A stretch of DNA of 64,000 bases from Laceyella putida (lineage in GTDB: Bacteria > Bacillota > Bacilli > Thermoactinomycetales > Thermoactinomycetaceae). Below the pieces are notes generated by a model. The model saw only the letters and a program-made list of their open reading frames with translations, ran no database searches and was not told the origin of the DNA. How positions within the stretch are numbered: position 1 is the first letter of the stretch; the number at the start of each line of letters is the position of its first letter. This document shows, piece by piece, positions 7,847 through 15,310 of the stretch. Where the stretch lies: positions 124,001-188,000 of the forward strand of contig NZ_JBHTBW010000019.1 in the NCBI RefSeq assembly GCF_042665195.1, given 5' to 3'. Both the position numbers and the translations under genes were made by a program.

Positions 7847-8479
7847 TTGGCGACAGTATTGTATGTTACAGCAAATCCCAAACCGGAGCAGGAATCCGTC
7901 TGTTTGCGCATGGGTCGAGCATTTGTGCGAACATATGAGCTTACCAATCCGCTGGATGAGATCGTGGAATTGGACTTGTATCGCGACCCTATTCCGCTGT
8001 TGGATTCCGATGTCTTCAACGGATGGAGCAAATTGAATGAAGGATCTCCGCTCACGCTGGAGGAGCGGCAAAAGGTGGGACGGATCAGCGAGCTGGTTGA
8101 GCAATTTATCGCCGCGGACAAATACATTTTTGTCACGCCGATGTGGAATTTCGGCTTGCCGCCCATGTTTAAGGCTTATATGGACCTGGTTTGCATGCAG
8201 GGGAAGACGTATCAATATACCGCAACGGGTCCGGTCGGATTGCTATTAAACAAAAAGGCGGTTCATATTCAAGCGCGTGGACAAGTTTATTCACAAGGCC
8301 CAGCGCAAGCGATGGAATATGGTGACAGTTATGTGCGACTTGTGCTGGGATTGATGGGAATTACTGATGTCCAATCGATCATTGCGGAGGGGACTTCCGA
8401 TCCGCTTCGGTATGCCCAGATTCTACATCAAGGGATACAGCTGGCCAAACAACAGGCGGTCCAGTTTGCGCAAAGCTAA
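7847..8479 (+). CDS. azoR: FMN-dependent NADH-azoreductase (paralogue 1)
   Basis: Flavodoxin-fold quinone/azo reductase that uses FMN and NADH for two-electron reduction of quinones and azo compounds. The N-terminus ATVLYVTANPKPEQESV gives the phosphate-binding loop, and MWNFGLPP near residue 100 is the AzoR flavin-site motif. The start is TTG 7847, preceded by AAGGGGGTGA; this gives 210 residues, exactly the length of the next gene, and matches its N-terminus (ATVLYVTANPKPE against AKVLYITANPKAE). Longer upstream frames lack a ribosome site. It lies in tandem with a second azoreductase, but a separate promoter precedes that copy. Confidence 0.93.
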   Translation: MATVLYVTANPKPEQESVCLRMGRAFVRTYELTNPLDEIVELDLYRDPIPLLDSDVFNGWSKLNEGSPLTLEERQKVGRISELVEQFIAADKYIFVTPMWNFGLPPMFKAYMDLVCMQGKTYQYTATGPVGLLLNKKAVHIQARGQVYSQGPAQAMEYGDSYVRLVLGLMGITDVQSIIAEGTSDPLRYAQILHQGIQLAKQQAVQFAQS

Positions 8480-8534
8480 AAAAGGTGAATCAAATGTGAA
8501 ATGATTATTCATAATACATAAGGAACGACATGGC

Positions 8535-8577
8535 TTGACAAAAAAATAATGGTCTCATATACTTACAAAAGATAAGT
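8535..8577 (+). promoter_or_regulatory. SigA-type promoter and candidate operator of azoreductase 2
   Basis: TTGACA (8535-8540), 17 nt, TATACT (8558-8563) is a near-consensus vegetative promoter. An inverted repeat ACTTA-n7-TAAGT (8561-8577) overlaps the -10 box and start point, where a repressor would block transcription. In B. subtilis azoreductases are repressed by MarR/DUF24 thiol-stress sensors such as YodB; a similar regulator is inferred, none is encoded nearby. Confidence 0.65.
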
Positions 8578-8605
8578 TATTACTTTTTGTTTAGGAGGAA
8601 GACTA

Positions 8606-9238
8606 ATGGCTAAAGTCCTGTATATCACTGCCAATCCAAAAGCTGAAAACGAATCTTTTAGCCTGAAATTGGGAAAAGGTTTCTTGGAAAAATACCAAGA
8701 AGTCAACCCACAAGACGAAATCGTTCATCTCGATCTGTATCAAATCGACCTTCCTTACATCGATGCGGATGTATTCAGTGGTTGGGGCAAATTGGCCAAA
8801 GGGGAAGGGTTAAGCGAGGAAGAGCAGCGCAAAGTCTCGCGGATCGCTGAACTGACCGACCAATTTGTTGCCGCGGACAAATATGTGTTTGTGACGCCAA
8901 TGTGGAACTTCCTTTTTCCACCGCGATTAAAAACCTACATCGACACGATTTGTGTGGCAGGGAAGACCTTCAAATACACAGAACAAGGGCCAGTCGGTCT
9001 GCTGGATGGCAAAAAAGCGGTTCATCTGCATGCGAGTGGGGGCGTATACTCCCATGGGCCAGCCCAAGAATTAGGTTTTGCAGACCGTTACTTGCGCGCG
9101 GTGTTGAATTTCATCGGCATTACCGACGTGCAAACGGTTGTTGCTGAGGGAATGGCCGCACAACCCGATCGGGCAGAGCAAATCCTGCAAGAGGCGATTG
9201 CCAAAGCCCAAGATACGGCTGTGCAATTTGCAAAATAA
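8606..9238 (+). CDS. azoR: FMN-dependent NADH-azoreductase (paralogue 2)
   Basis: Second flavodoxin-fold NADH:quinone/azo reductase, 210 residues, from ATG with a strong TTAGGAGG site. It shares the N-terminal phosphate loop (ITANPKAENES), the TPMWNF flavin motif near residue 98 and the SGGVYSHGPAQ segment near 150 with paralogue 1. The two are clearly a tandem duplication, yet this copy has its own near-consensus promoter with an overlapping inverted repeat, so the two may respond to different signals. It probably detoxifies electrophilic quinones in the cytosol. A terminator follows. Confidence 0.95.
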   Translation: MAKVLYITANPKAENESFSLKLGKGFLEKYQEVNPQDEIVHLDLYQIDLPYIDADVFSGWGKLAKGEGLSEEEQRKVSRIAELTDQFVAADKYVFVTPMWNFLFPPRLKTYIDTICVAGKTFKYTEQGPVGLLDGKKAVHLHASGGVYSHGPAQELGFADRYLRAVLNFIGITDVQTVVAEGMAAQPDRAEQILQEAIAKAQDTAVQFAK

Positions 9239-9253
9239 ATGAAAGTGACACCA

Positions 9254-9290
9254 GGCTGCGGCGAACCATTCGCCGGCAGCCTTTATTTTA
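9254..9290 (+). terminator. Rho-independent terminator after azoreductase 2
   Basis: Stem GGCTGCGGCGAA against TTCGCCGGCAGCC (one bulged base), short loop, then TTTATTTTA. It overlaps the end of the convergent membrane-protein gene. Confidence 0.8.
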
Positions 9291-10206
9291 GTGGCGAATA
9301 TAAGCGGAAGCGCTCTTTTTTCAAGCTGATGTTCTCTTGCTCAAATTCATAAATTTTCCCTTCGCTCGAGTTGATTTCCCTGATGGGATGGGTCTTTTCC
9401 GGTGGATCGATGCGAAAGAGTTCCCATTCTCCCGTCAAAATTTTCTCTTCTCCATCATGAGAGAGATTTCGATATTTGCCTGTGACATAGTAATCCTTAT
9501 AGGTATCAAGCACGACTTGGTCTGACGGGACATTGTTTTCCATCAGGATCAGGTATTTTTTGTTGGCCACGAAAAATTGTGCCAATAAACCGATGATCAG
9601 GATGCTGATAAACATGATACTGGCAAAAAGGGCAAAAAGGGAGTAAAGTTCTTTAAAGTGCAGTTTATCCATGTTCCGTACCATATAGCGGATCAAGATG
9701 GTGGTGCACAGGGCCAAGATCATCAGAATGAAAATGTCGAAGTTTTCGGATAGGATATGGTAGCATTCCAGATAAAGATTTTTCAATAACAAGAAGAAAG
9801 AAGCGTCTGTCTGCATCGATTGGATATAAATCCAAAGAAGCAAAATCGTCGGGGTAATACACAGAAACAGGATGATTCCTTTGCGGAAAATGGAGTATAA
9901 CAAAAAGACCACCGTACAGGCGATATAGATGAAAAACAACAGGGTGGGTTCCAGCAATTTGTTTAAGTTCATTTCAAAGTAGATCGCGGGGATTTCGTAT
10001 TTGAAATAGGGGATGAAATTATACCAATAGCAGTAAACATACCACATAGCAACCAGAATGACGGTAAGCACCTCCGATGGGATGACATCGGTTACCATTT
10101 TCATGCGGATGATCTGCTCCCTTTCCTTCATTTCCTCTTCCATCAAATCTTCTTCATGGGCAGGATGGTTCATACAGGCCTCCTCGGTCATCTTCTTATT
10201 CTCCAT
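9283..10206 (-). CDS. Multi-pass membrane protein of unknown function
   Basis: 307 residues read from ATG 10206, 6 nt after GGGTGA (TTG 10209 would leave only 3 nt). The N-terminal 45 residues are very acidic and cytosolic-looking (EEDLMEEEMKEREQ). Five or six hydrophobic segments follow between residues about 50 and 220, then a C-terminal soluble domain of about 85 residues rich in charged and aromatic residues (KDYYVTGKYRNLSHDGEEK). No catalytic motif is recognisable. The small single-span gene at 10293-10412 lies upstream on the same strand with a hairpin between. Function unknown. Confidence 0.7.
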   Translation of the reverse strand: MENKKMTEEACMNHPAHEEDLMEEEMKEREQIIRMKMVTDVIPSEVLTVILVAMWYVYCYWYNFIPYFKYEIPAIYFEMNLNKLLEPTLLFFIYIACTVVFLLYSIFRKGIILFLCITPTILLLWIYIQSMQTDASFFLLLKNLYLECYHILSENFDIFILMILALCTTILIRYMVRNMDKLHFKELYSLFALFASIMFISILIIGLLAQFFVANKKYLILMENNVPSDQVVLDTYKDYYVTGKYRNLSHDGEEKILTGEWELFRIDPPEKTHPIREINSSEGKIYEFEQENISLKKERFRLYSPLK

Positions 10207-10246
10207 CAATATTCACCCATATTCACGGAATGCGTTCAGATATGAC

Positions 10247-10277
10247 AAAAGAGCCCTTTTTGAGAAAGAGCTCTTTT
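10247..10277 (-). terminator. Terminator-like hairpin between two minus-strand genes
   Basis: AAAAGAGC pairs with GCTCTTTT across a 15-nt loop; the arms supply A/T runs on both strands. It lies between the small gene at 10293 and the membrane-protein gene. Confidence 0.55.
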
Positions 10278-10292
10278 TGCCGGGATTGAGGG

Positions 10293-10412
10293 TTATGGAT
10301 GTGTACAAAAAATCGCTTCCAAGCGAGTAGGTTCAAAAAACCAGAGTAGGCTGCAGACCACAAACAACAACAAACTAAGCGACAAGCTGGAAAGAAACAA
10401 TTCTTTATTCAA
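10293..10412 (-). CDS. Small single-span membrane protein (39 aa)
   Basis: A 39-codon frame on the minus strand starts at TTG 10412 about 6 nt after GAAGGGTGA. The product begins MNKELFLSS and then has one strongly hydrophobic segment of about 18 residues (LSLSLLLFVVCSLLWFF), ending in a short polar tail with a second cysteine. Ribosome site, compact composition and a following hairpin support it as real. Short membrane peptides of this kind occur in Firmicutes as sporulation or transport accessory proteins, but I do not recognise this one. Confidence 0.5.
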   Translation of the reverse strand: MNKELFLSSLSLSLLLFVVCSLLWFFEPTRLEAIFCTHP

Positions 10413-10525
10413 CTGGCTTCACCCTTCAAGTGCGCTTTATTTTTCTACCTATATAGACTCTTCAGATGAAGCCTGGGTTGCGGAAAATAACCACAAGTGA
10501 TGTCATAAGTTGTATGGTTGAGCAT

Positions 10526-10662
10526 CTAGGGCGTGTCTGGCAAATCAAGTTGACCATTGGGAGAAGGCGGAAAACCCTTTTCCCGATGAGCGCCGAAGGA
10601 CAAGTGAAGCGAATGGGAAAACGGTTTTGGAGCCGCCGATATATTTATCAGACACACCCTAG
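10526..10662. mobile_element. MITE-like palindromic element (137 bp)
   Basis: The left end CTAGGGCGTGTCTGGCAAAT is matched by the reverse complement of the right end, CTAGGGTGTGTCTGATAAAT, at 17 of 20 positions. Internal arms are also palindromic: GGCGG, AAAACCC, TTTTCCC on the left mirror GGGAAAA, CGGTTTT, CCGCC on the right. The CTAG or TA at both ends fits the target duplication of IS5-type or Tc/mariner-type transposases. It carries no gene. Its right end contains the stop codon of the adjacent signal peptidase gene. Confidence 0.75.
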
Positions 10663-11207
10663 AAGATCTTCACACCCAACACGTGATCGATCGGGATGCA
10701 ACCAATTTCCCTGCTGTCCCTGCTGTTATTGCGGTTATCTCCCATGACGAAGATCTGGCCTTCCGGAACGACGAACTCAGCGTCCGGCGTGTCAATCATC
10801 GCTTCTTTGATGTAATCTTCTTTCAATAGTTGCCCGTTCCGGTATACCTTGTTGTGTTTGATGGTGATGATGTCCGCAGGGACGCCGATGACGCGTTTGA
10901 CCCAGACGTCATGGTTGCGGTTTTCTTTGAAGACCGAGAACAGCGGGGTATCCAGGAAATCATCTTTCCATGTTCGCTTGCGGTCGACCCGGCTGTCGAT
11001 GATCACAATGTCTCCTATTTGCGGTTGGTAAGAGAGCGCGCGGGGGAGCTTGGATACGTAAATGTGATGATTCGGCTTTAAGGTGGGTTCCATTGAACTG
11101 CCGAGAACCTTTGTTGGTTGAAAGATGAAAATACTGATGAAAAGTGCGATCGTAATACCGAAGACAATCGAGCTGCCCCATGCGAATAGTTCTTTCAGGA
11201 TCTTCAT
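10659..11207 (-). CDS. lepB: Signal peptidase I
   Basis: Membrane-bound serine protease that removes signal peptides from exported proteins. One N-terminal membrane anchor (residues about 10-30), then the S26 boxes: catalytic Ser38 in GSSMEPTL, general base Lys104 in VWVKRVIGVPAD, and the box E motif FVMGDNRNNSRDSR near residue 154. 182 residues, the usual size for Firmicute SipS/SipT types. The stop codon falls within the last bases of the MITE at 10526-10662, so the insertion hit precisely at the end of the gene; the reading frame looks complete. The nearest AAGGAG site is about 14 nt from the ATG, rather long. Confidence 0.95.
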   Translation of the reverse strand: MKILKELFAWGSSIVFGITIALFISIFIFQPTKVLGSSMEPTLKPNHHIYVSKLPRALSYQPQIGDIVIIDSRVDRKRTWKDDFLDTPLFSVFKENRNHDVWVKRVIGVPADIITIKHNKVYRNGQLLKEDYIKEAMIDTPDAEFVVPEGQIFVMGDNRNNSRDSREIGCIPIDHVLGVKIF

Positions 11208-11461
11208 TATTCGAAAGACATCTCCTTACTTTGTATTGGAAAAAAGAGGTTTTGAAGATGTTTATTAATTCAATGCTTTTGCGAAAATTCCTTTTGGATA
11301 TTAATATGTTGTTAAAATCGATTAACTGGAAGTGTTGTTTTAGCCCGGACGGACGTGGTGAAGGGGTTTTCTTTGTGAATGGCAGAGGGAAACGTTTTGA
11401 TAAGAAATAAATTTTGTATTTTGATAAAATAGTGAATAGATGAATATAGGAGGGGAGTGCC

Positions 11462-12631
11462 ATGCCGTTTTACCGTCGTTTGGGAAAAATCCCAGCCAAG
11501 CGCCATATTCAGTTTCGACAACAAGATGGAAGTTTGTATCGGGAGCAGGTGATGGGCACGAAAGGATTTTCCGGCATTCAGTCCATTCTGTATCATATCC
11601 ATCCTCCCACACAAGTGAGGGAAGCCAGGTTCCTGCGGGAGTGGGCCGTTCAGCCGGAACAAGAAGGCGCCAATCGCCATCGCCATTTTTTAAGTTTTGA
11701 GGCACCTGGAGGAAAAGATCCGATTGAGGGGAGAATTCACTGGTTGGTGAATGAGGATGCGGCGATTGCCACGGTAACTCCAACAGAGCCGATGTCCTAT
11801 TTTTTCCGAAATAGCGATGGGGATGAAATTCTCTTCGTCCATGAAGGAGAGGGGGTCTTGGAAACCATTTTTGGTGATCTTCCCTATCGCGCGGGGGATT
11901 ATCTGGTCATTCCTGTGGGCACCACCTACCGTTTGGCCATGACAAGTGCGAAGACCCGCTTGTTGGTGATTGAATCGACAGGGGAAATCACGCCGCCGCG
12001 CCGCTATCGCAATGAGGTGGGCCAATTGATGGAGCATAGCCCCTACTGTGAACGGGATATTCGGACGCCGGAGAAGTTGCAAACCCGTCAGGAGAAAGGA
12101 ACATTTGAAATCCGCGTCAAGTCACGTAATCGCTTACATTCCTATATTTACGATTTCCATCCATTCGACGTGGTGGGGTGGGATGGATATCTTTTTCCAT
12201 GGGCGTTGAATATTGAGGATTTTGAACCGATCACGGGTTCGATCCATCAACCGCCGCCGGTTCACCAAACCTTCGCTGGCCCCAACTTTGTCGTCTGCTC
12301 TTTTGTGCCGCGGATGTATGATTATCATCCACTGGCGATTCCCGCCCCATACTACCACAGCAATGTGAACAGCGACGAGGTGCTTTATTATGTGCGGGGC
12401 AATTTCATGAGCCGAAAGGGCATTCGCGAAGGATCCATTACGTTGCATCCGAGTGGGATTCCCCATGGACCCCATCCGGGAAAAGCGGAAGAGAGCATCG
12501 GAAAAACATGGACTGAAGAATTGGCGGTCATGGTGGATACGTTTCGCCCGCTCAAAGTGACGCAAGCGGCGCTTAAGCACGAGGTGCCAGATTATATGGC
12601 TAGTTGGTACCCTGCGGAGACGGAGGAATAA
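11462..12631 (+). CDS. hmgA: Homogentisate 1,2-dioxygenase
   Basis: Fe(II) dioxygenase that opens the ring of homogentisate in tyrosine catabolism, giving maleylacetoacetate. 389 residues of cupin fold. The metal-binding C-terminal region is clear: YYHSNVNSDEVLYYVRG near residue 300 and HPSGIPHGPHPG near 325, with the His and Glu ligands. The N-terminal YHIHPPT motif is also typical. The ATG follows AGGAGGGGA. It overlaps or abuts the next gene by one base, forming a two-gene operon with a flavin-reductase-like protein. The other genes of the pathway (hppD, fahA, maiA) are not in this window. Confidence 0.9.
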   Translation: MPFYRRLGKIPAKRHIQFRQQDGSLYREQVMGTKGFSGIQSILYHIHPPTQVREARFLREWAVQPEQEGANRHRHFLSFEAPGGKDPIEGRIHWLVNEDAAIATVTPTEPMSYFFRNSDGDEILFVHEGEGVLETIFGDLPYRAGDYLVIPVGTTYRLAMTSAKTRLLVIESTGEITPPRRYRNEVGQLMEHSPYCERDIRTPEKLQTRQEKGTFEIRVKSRNRLHSYIYDFHPFDVVGWDGYLFPWALNIEDFEPITGSIHQPPPVHQTFAGPNFVVCSFVPRMYDYHPLAIPAPYYHSNVNSDEVLYYVRGNFMSRKGIREGSITLHPSGIPHGPHPGKAEESIGKTWTEELAVMVDTFRPLKVTQAALKHEVPDYMASWYPAETEE

Positions 12632-12632
12632 G

Positions 12633-13277
12633 ATGCGCATTGATCCCAGAAAGCAGTCGAAAACGGATAATTACAAGTTATTGATCGGCAGTGTTTTGCC
12701 CCGGCCGATCGCTTTTGTGACATCCAAGGGTCCGAATGGGGCAGTGAACGCGGCCCCCTTCAGTTTCTTCAACGTGTTGGCCACGGAACCCCCTTTGGTG
12801 GCCTTTTCCTGCCTGCGCAAGCCTGGCGGTATCATGAAGGATACGGCGCGAAACATCGTGGAACACGGAGAGTTTGTCATTCATATCGTGGATGAGCGTA
12901 TCGTCCCGCTTGTCAATGAAACCGCCGTCGAATTCCCGGCGGAGGTGAGCGAAGCGGAGCAGGTTGGATTCACTTTGGTGGAGAGCGCGGTCGTGGGGGT
13001 TCCCCGTCTGGCGGAATGCAAGGTGCAGATGGAATGTCAGTTACATCAGCATTTGGTGCTTGGAGGAAGCTTAAAGGAGCCCAACAGCGATGTGCTGATC
13101 GGGGAAGTGGTGCAATTCCATGTCGCTGATGAACTGATCGATCAGGGAAGAATCGACACGATGAAGTTGCAACCGGTGGGACGGATGGCGGGAGCCACCT
13201 ACAGCAAGCGGGGGGAGTTGTTTGACATTCCGCGGATGAGTTATGAAGAGTGGTTGGAGAAGAAGAGGAATCAGTGA
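12633..13277 (+). CDS. Flavin reductase-like FMN-binding protein
   Basis: 214-residue split-barrel protein of the DIM6/NTAB flavin-reductase-like family, which binds FMN and reduces flavins or serves as a reductase partner. Visible family signatures: RPIAFVTSKGPNGAVNAAPF near residues 25-44 and PPLVAFSCLRKPGG near 53-66, with the later HLVLGG segment. It starts one base after the hmgA stop codon, so it is translationally coupled. A role with aromatic-compound breakdown is inferred from this pairing; its true substrate cannot be told from sequence. A strong terminator shared with the convergent typA gene follows. Confidence 0.85.
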   Translation: MRIDPRKQSKTDNYKLLIGSVLPRPIAFVTSKGPNGAVNAAPFSFFNVLATEPPLVAFSCLRKPGGIMKDTARNIVEHGEFVIHIVDERIVPLVNETAVEFPAEVSEAEQVGFTLVESAVVGVPRLAECKVQMECQLHQHLVLGGSLKEPNSDVLIGEVVQFHVADELIDQGRIDTMKLQPVGRMAGATYSKRGELFDIPRMSYEEWLEKKRNQ

Positions 13278-13343
13278 CTCTTTCCTGATGGACCTCACCT
13301 TCTCAAACCATGGTTGGATTGATCATGTAAGAGGGGAAGAAGG

Positions 13344-13384
13344 AAAAGAGCAGGTTCGAAACGCGCGAACCTGCTCTTTTTTCT
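13344..13384. terminator. Bidirectional terminator between the flavin reductase gene and typA
   Basis: A perfect 15-bp stem AAAAGAGCAGGTTCG/CGAACCTGCTCTTTT with a 7-nt loop, A-rich on the left and T-rich on the right, so it can stop transcription from either side. Confidence 0.9.
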
Positions 13385-15241
13385 TTAATCGGGCTGTACT
13401 TCATATTTCTTCTGCTTTTGATAACGCGCCCGCTCATTTTTGGCAAGGTATTTCTTCCGCAGGCGGAACGTTTTGGGCGTGATCTCCAGCAATTCGTCCT
13501 CTTTCATGATCTCCAGTGCATCGTCAATGCTCAGCTGGCGCGGGGTGTCGAGGCGCAACGCTTCTTCGGCGGTGGCGCGGCGAATACTTGTCAGGTGTTT
13601 CTTTTTGCATACGTTCACTTCCAAATCGTTCTCACGGATGTGTTGACCGACGACCATGCCCTCATACACTTCGGTTCCCGGTGTGATATAGAGTTGGCCG
13701 CGTTCTTGGGCCGAGTGTAACGCATAGGTGGTGGCCGTACCCGCTTCCCATGCGATCAGCGAACCGAACTCATGCGTTTCCATTTCACCGGCGTAAGGCT
13801 CATATCCGGCAAACAAGGTATTCATCAACGCTTCCCCACGGGTGGCGGTCAGGAGCTGAAGACGGAAGCCCAGCAAACCGCGAGACGGCGCTTTGTAGAC
13901 AAAGAGAATGTTGCCGCTGTCCAATACGGTCATATCGAGCAACTGGCCTTTGCGCTTGCCCAAGAGTTCCACGACAGCGCCTTGTTGCTCACTGCTCACT
14001 TCAATTTCTACTTGTTCAAAGGGCTCATACTTCTGGCCGTTGATCAGTTTGACAATGACTTCTGGCTTGCTCACCTGGAATTCATATCCTTCGCGGCGCA
14101 TGTTCTCGATCAGGATGCTCAAGTGCAACTCCCCGCGGCCAGACACGAGGAAGTTATCGGCCGAGTCCGTATCTTCCACGCGCAAGGCCACATCTTTCTC
14201 CGCTTCGTTATAAAGGCGTTCGCGAATTTTGCGGGAGGTGAGGTAGGTCCCATCTTGACCCGCGAAAGGACTGGTATTGATGCCGATCATCATGCGCAAA
14301 GTGGGTTCCTCCACCTTGATTGGCGGCAGCGCATCAGGATGATTGGGGTCGCAGAGGGTATCGCCGATCCCCACTTTGCCCAGTCCGGTGAGGGCGATGA
14401 TATCTCCAGCGAACGCTTCTTCCACTTCTACACGATCCAAGCCTTGATGGGTGAACACTTGACCCACTTTCACTTGTTTGTTTTCCCCGTTGGCTGTCAT
14501 CAGCAAAAGGGGTTGATTGCGGCGAATGGTGCCGCGGTTCAGGCGCCCGATCACGATTTGTCCTTTGTACTCGTCAAAGCCGAGAAGGGTCGCTTGCATC
14601 TGAGTGGGGCCTTCAGAGTCCACCGTGGGGCCGGGAAGGTATTCCAAGATGGTTTCAAACAGCGGTTCCATCGACGGGGTGAGTTCATCTGGGGCGTATC
14701 CGGATGAGCCGGTCAAGCCGCTCGCATAAATGATCGGAAATTCACACTGCTCTTCACTGGCACCCATATCGACAAAGAGATCAAAGGTGGTGTTGACCAC
14801 TTCATCCGGGCGGGCGTGGGGCCGGTCGATTTTGTTGACGACGACGATGGCCTTATGTCCGCGCTCCAACGCCTTTTTCAGCACAAACTTGGTTTGCGGC
14901 ATGGGCCCTTCAACCGCGTCAACCAATAACAGCACACCGTCCACCATGTTCATCACGCGCTCCACTTCGCCGCCGAAATCGGCGTGTCCGGGCGTGTCGA
15001 CGATGTTGATGTTTATTCCTTTATATTGGATTGCGGTATTTTTTGAAAGAATGGTAATGCCGCGTTCACGTTCCAAGTCATTGGAGTCCATTACACGTTC
15101 ATCTACTTGCTGATTGTCACGGAAGATTCGACTTTGTCGTAACATCGCATCAACCAACGTCGTTTTGCCATGGTCTACGTGTGCGATGATAGCGATATTG
15201 CGAATGTTATTCTCTTTGTTCATGTTATGGTGAGGAGTCAA
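13385..15241 (-). CDS. typA: Ribosome-associated GTPase TypA/BipA
   Basis: Translational GTPase related to EF-G that aids 50S assembly and growth under stress. G motifs: AHVDHGKTTLVDAML (G1), DTPGHADFGGEVERV (G3) and NKIDRPHAR (G4), followed by EF-G-like domains and the BipA-specific C-terminal domain. 618 residues from TTG 15241, which lies about 7 nt after a GGTAGGAG site; the family usually starts at the inner ATG at 15223 (MNKENNIRNIAI), which has no clear ribosome site. Both are possible. It is monocistronic and convergent with the upstream operon. Confidence 0.96.
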   Translation of the reverse strand: MTPHHNMNKENNIRNIAIIAHVDHGKTTLVDAMLRQSRIFRDNQQVDERVMDSNDLERERGITILSKNTAIQYKGININIVDTPGHADFGGEVERVMNMVDGVLLLVDAVEGPMPQTKFVLKKALERGHKAIVVVNKIDRPHARPDEVVNTTFDLFVDMGASEEQCEFPIIYASGLTGSSGYAPDELTPSMEPLFETILEYLPGPTVDSEGPTQMQATLLGFDEYKGQIVIGRLNRGTIRRNQPLLLMTANGENKQVKVGQVFTHQGLDRVEVEEAFAGDIIALTGLGKVGIGDTLCDPNHPDALPPIKVEEPTLRMMIGINTSPFAGQDGTYLTSRKIRERLYNEAEKDVALRVEDTDSADNFLVSGRGELHLSILIENMRREGYEFQVSKPEVIVKLINGQKYEPFEQVEIEVSSEQQGAVVELLGKRKGQLLDMTVLDSGNILFVYKAPSRGLLGFRLQLLTATRGEALMNTLFAGYEPYAGEMETHEFGSLIAWEAGTATTYALHSAQERGQLYITPGTEVYEGMVVGQHIRENDLEVNVCKKKHLTSIRRATAEEALRLDTPRQLSIDDALEIMKEDELLEITPKTFRLRKKYLAKNERARYQKQKKYEVQPD

Positions 15242-15310
15242 TGCGACTCCTACCCTCCTTTTCGTTTCTGATTCCCAAACGGAATCGTACCATAAATGAG
15301 GGAATTTATG

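Noticed and set aside
13772..14707. Long open frame opposite typA (about 311 codons)
   Set aside because: It lies wholly antisense to a well-conserved GTPase, has no ribosome site, and its translation is rich in His, Phe and Gln, as expected of a shadow frame.
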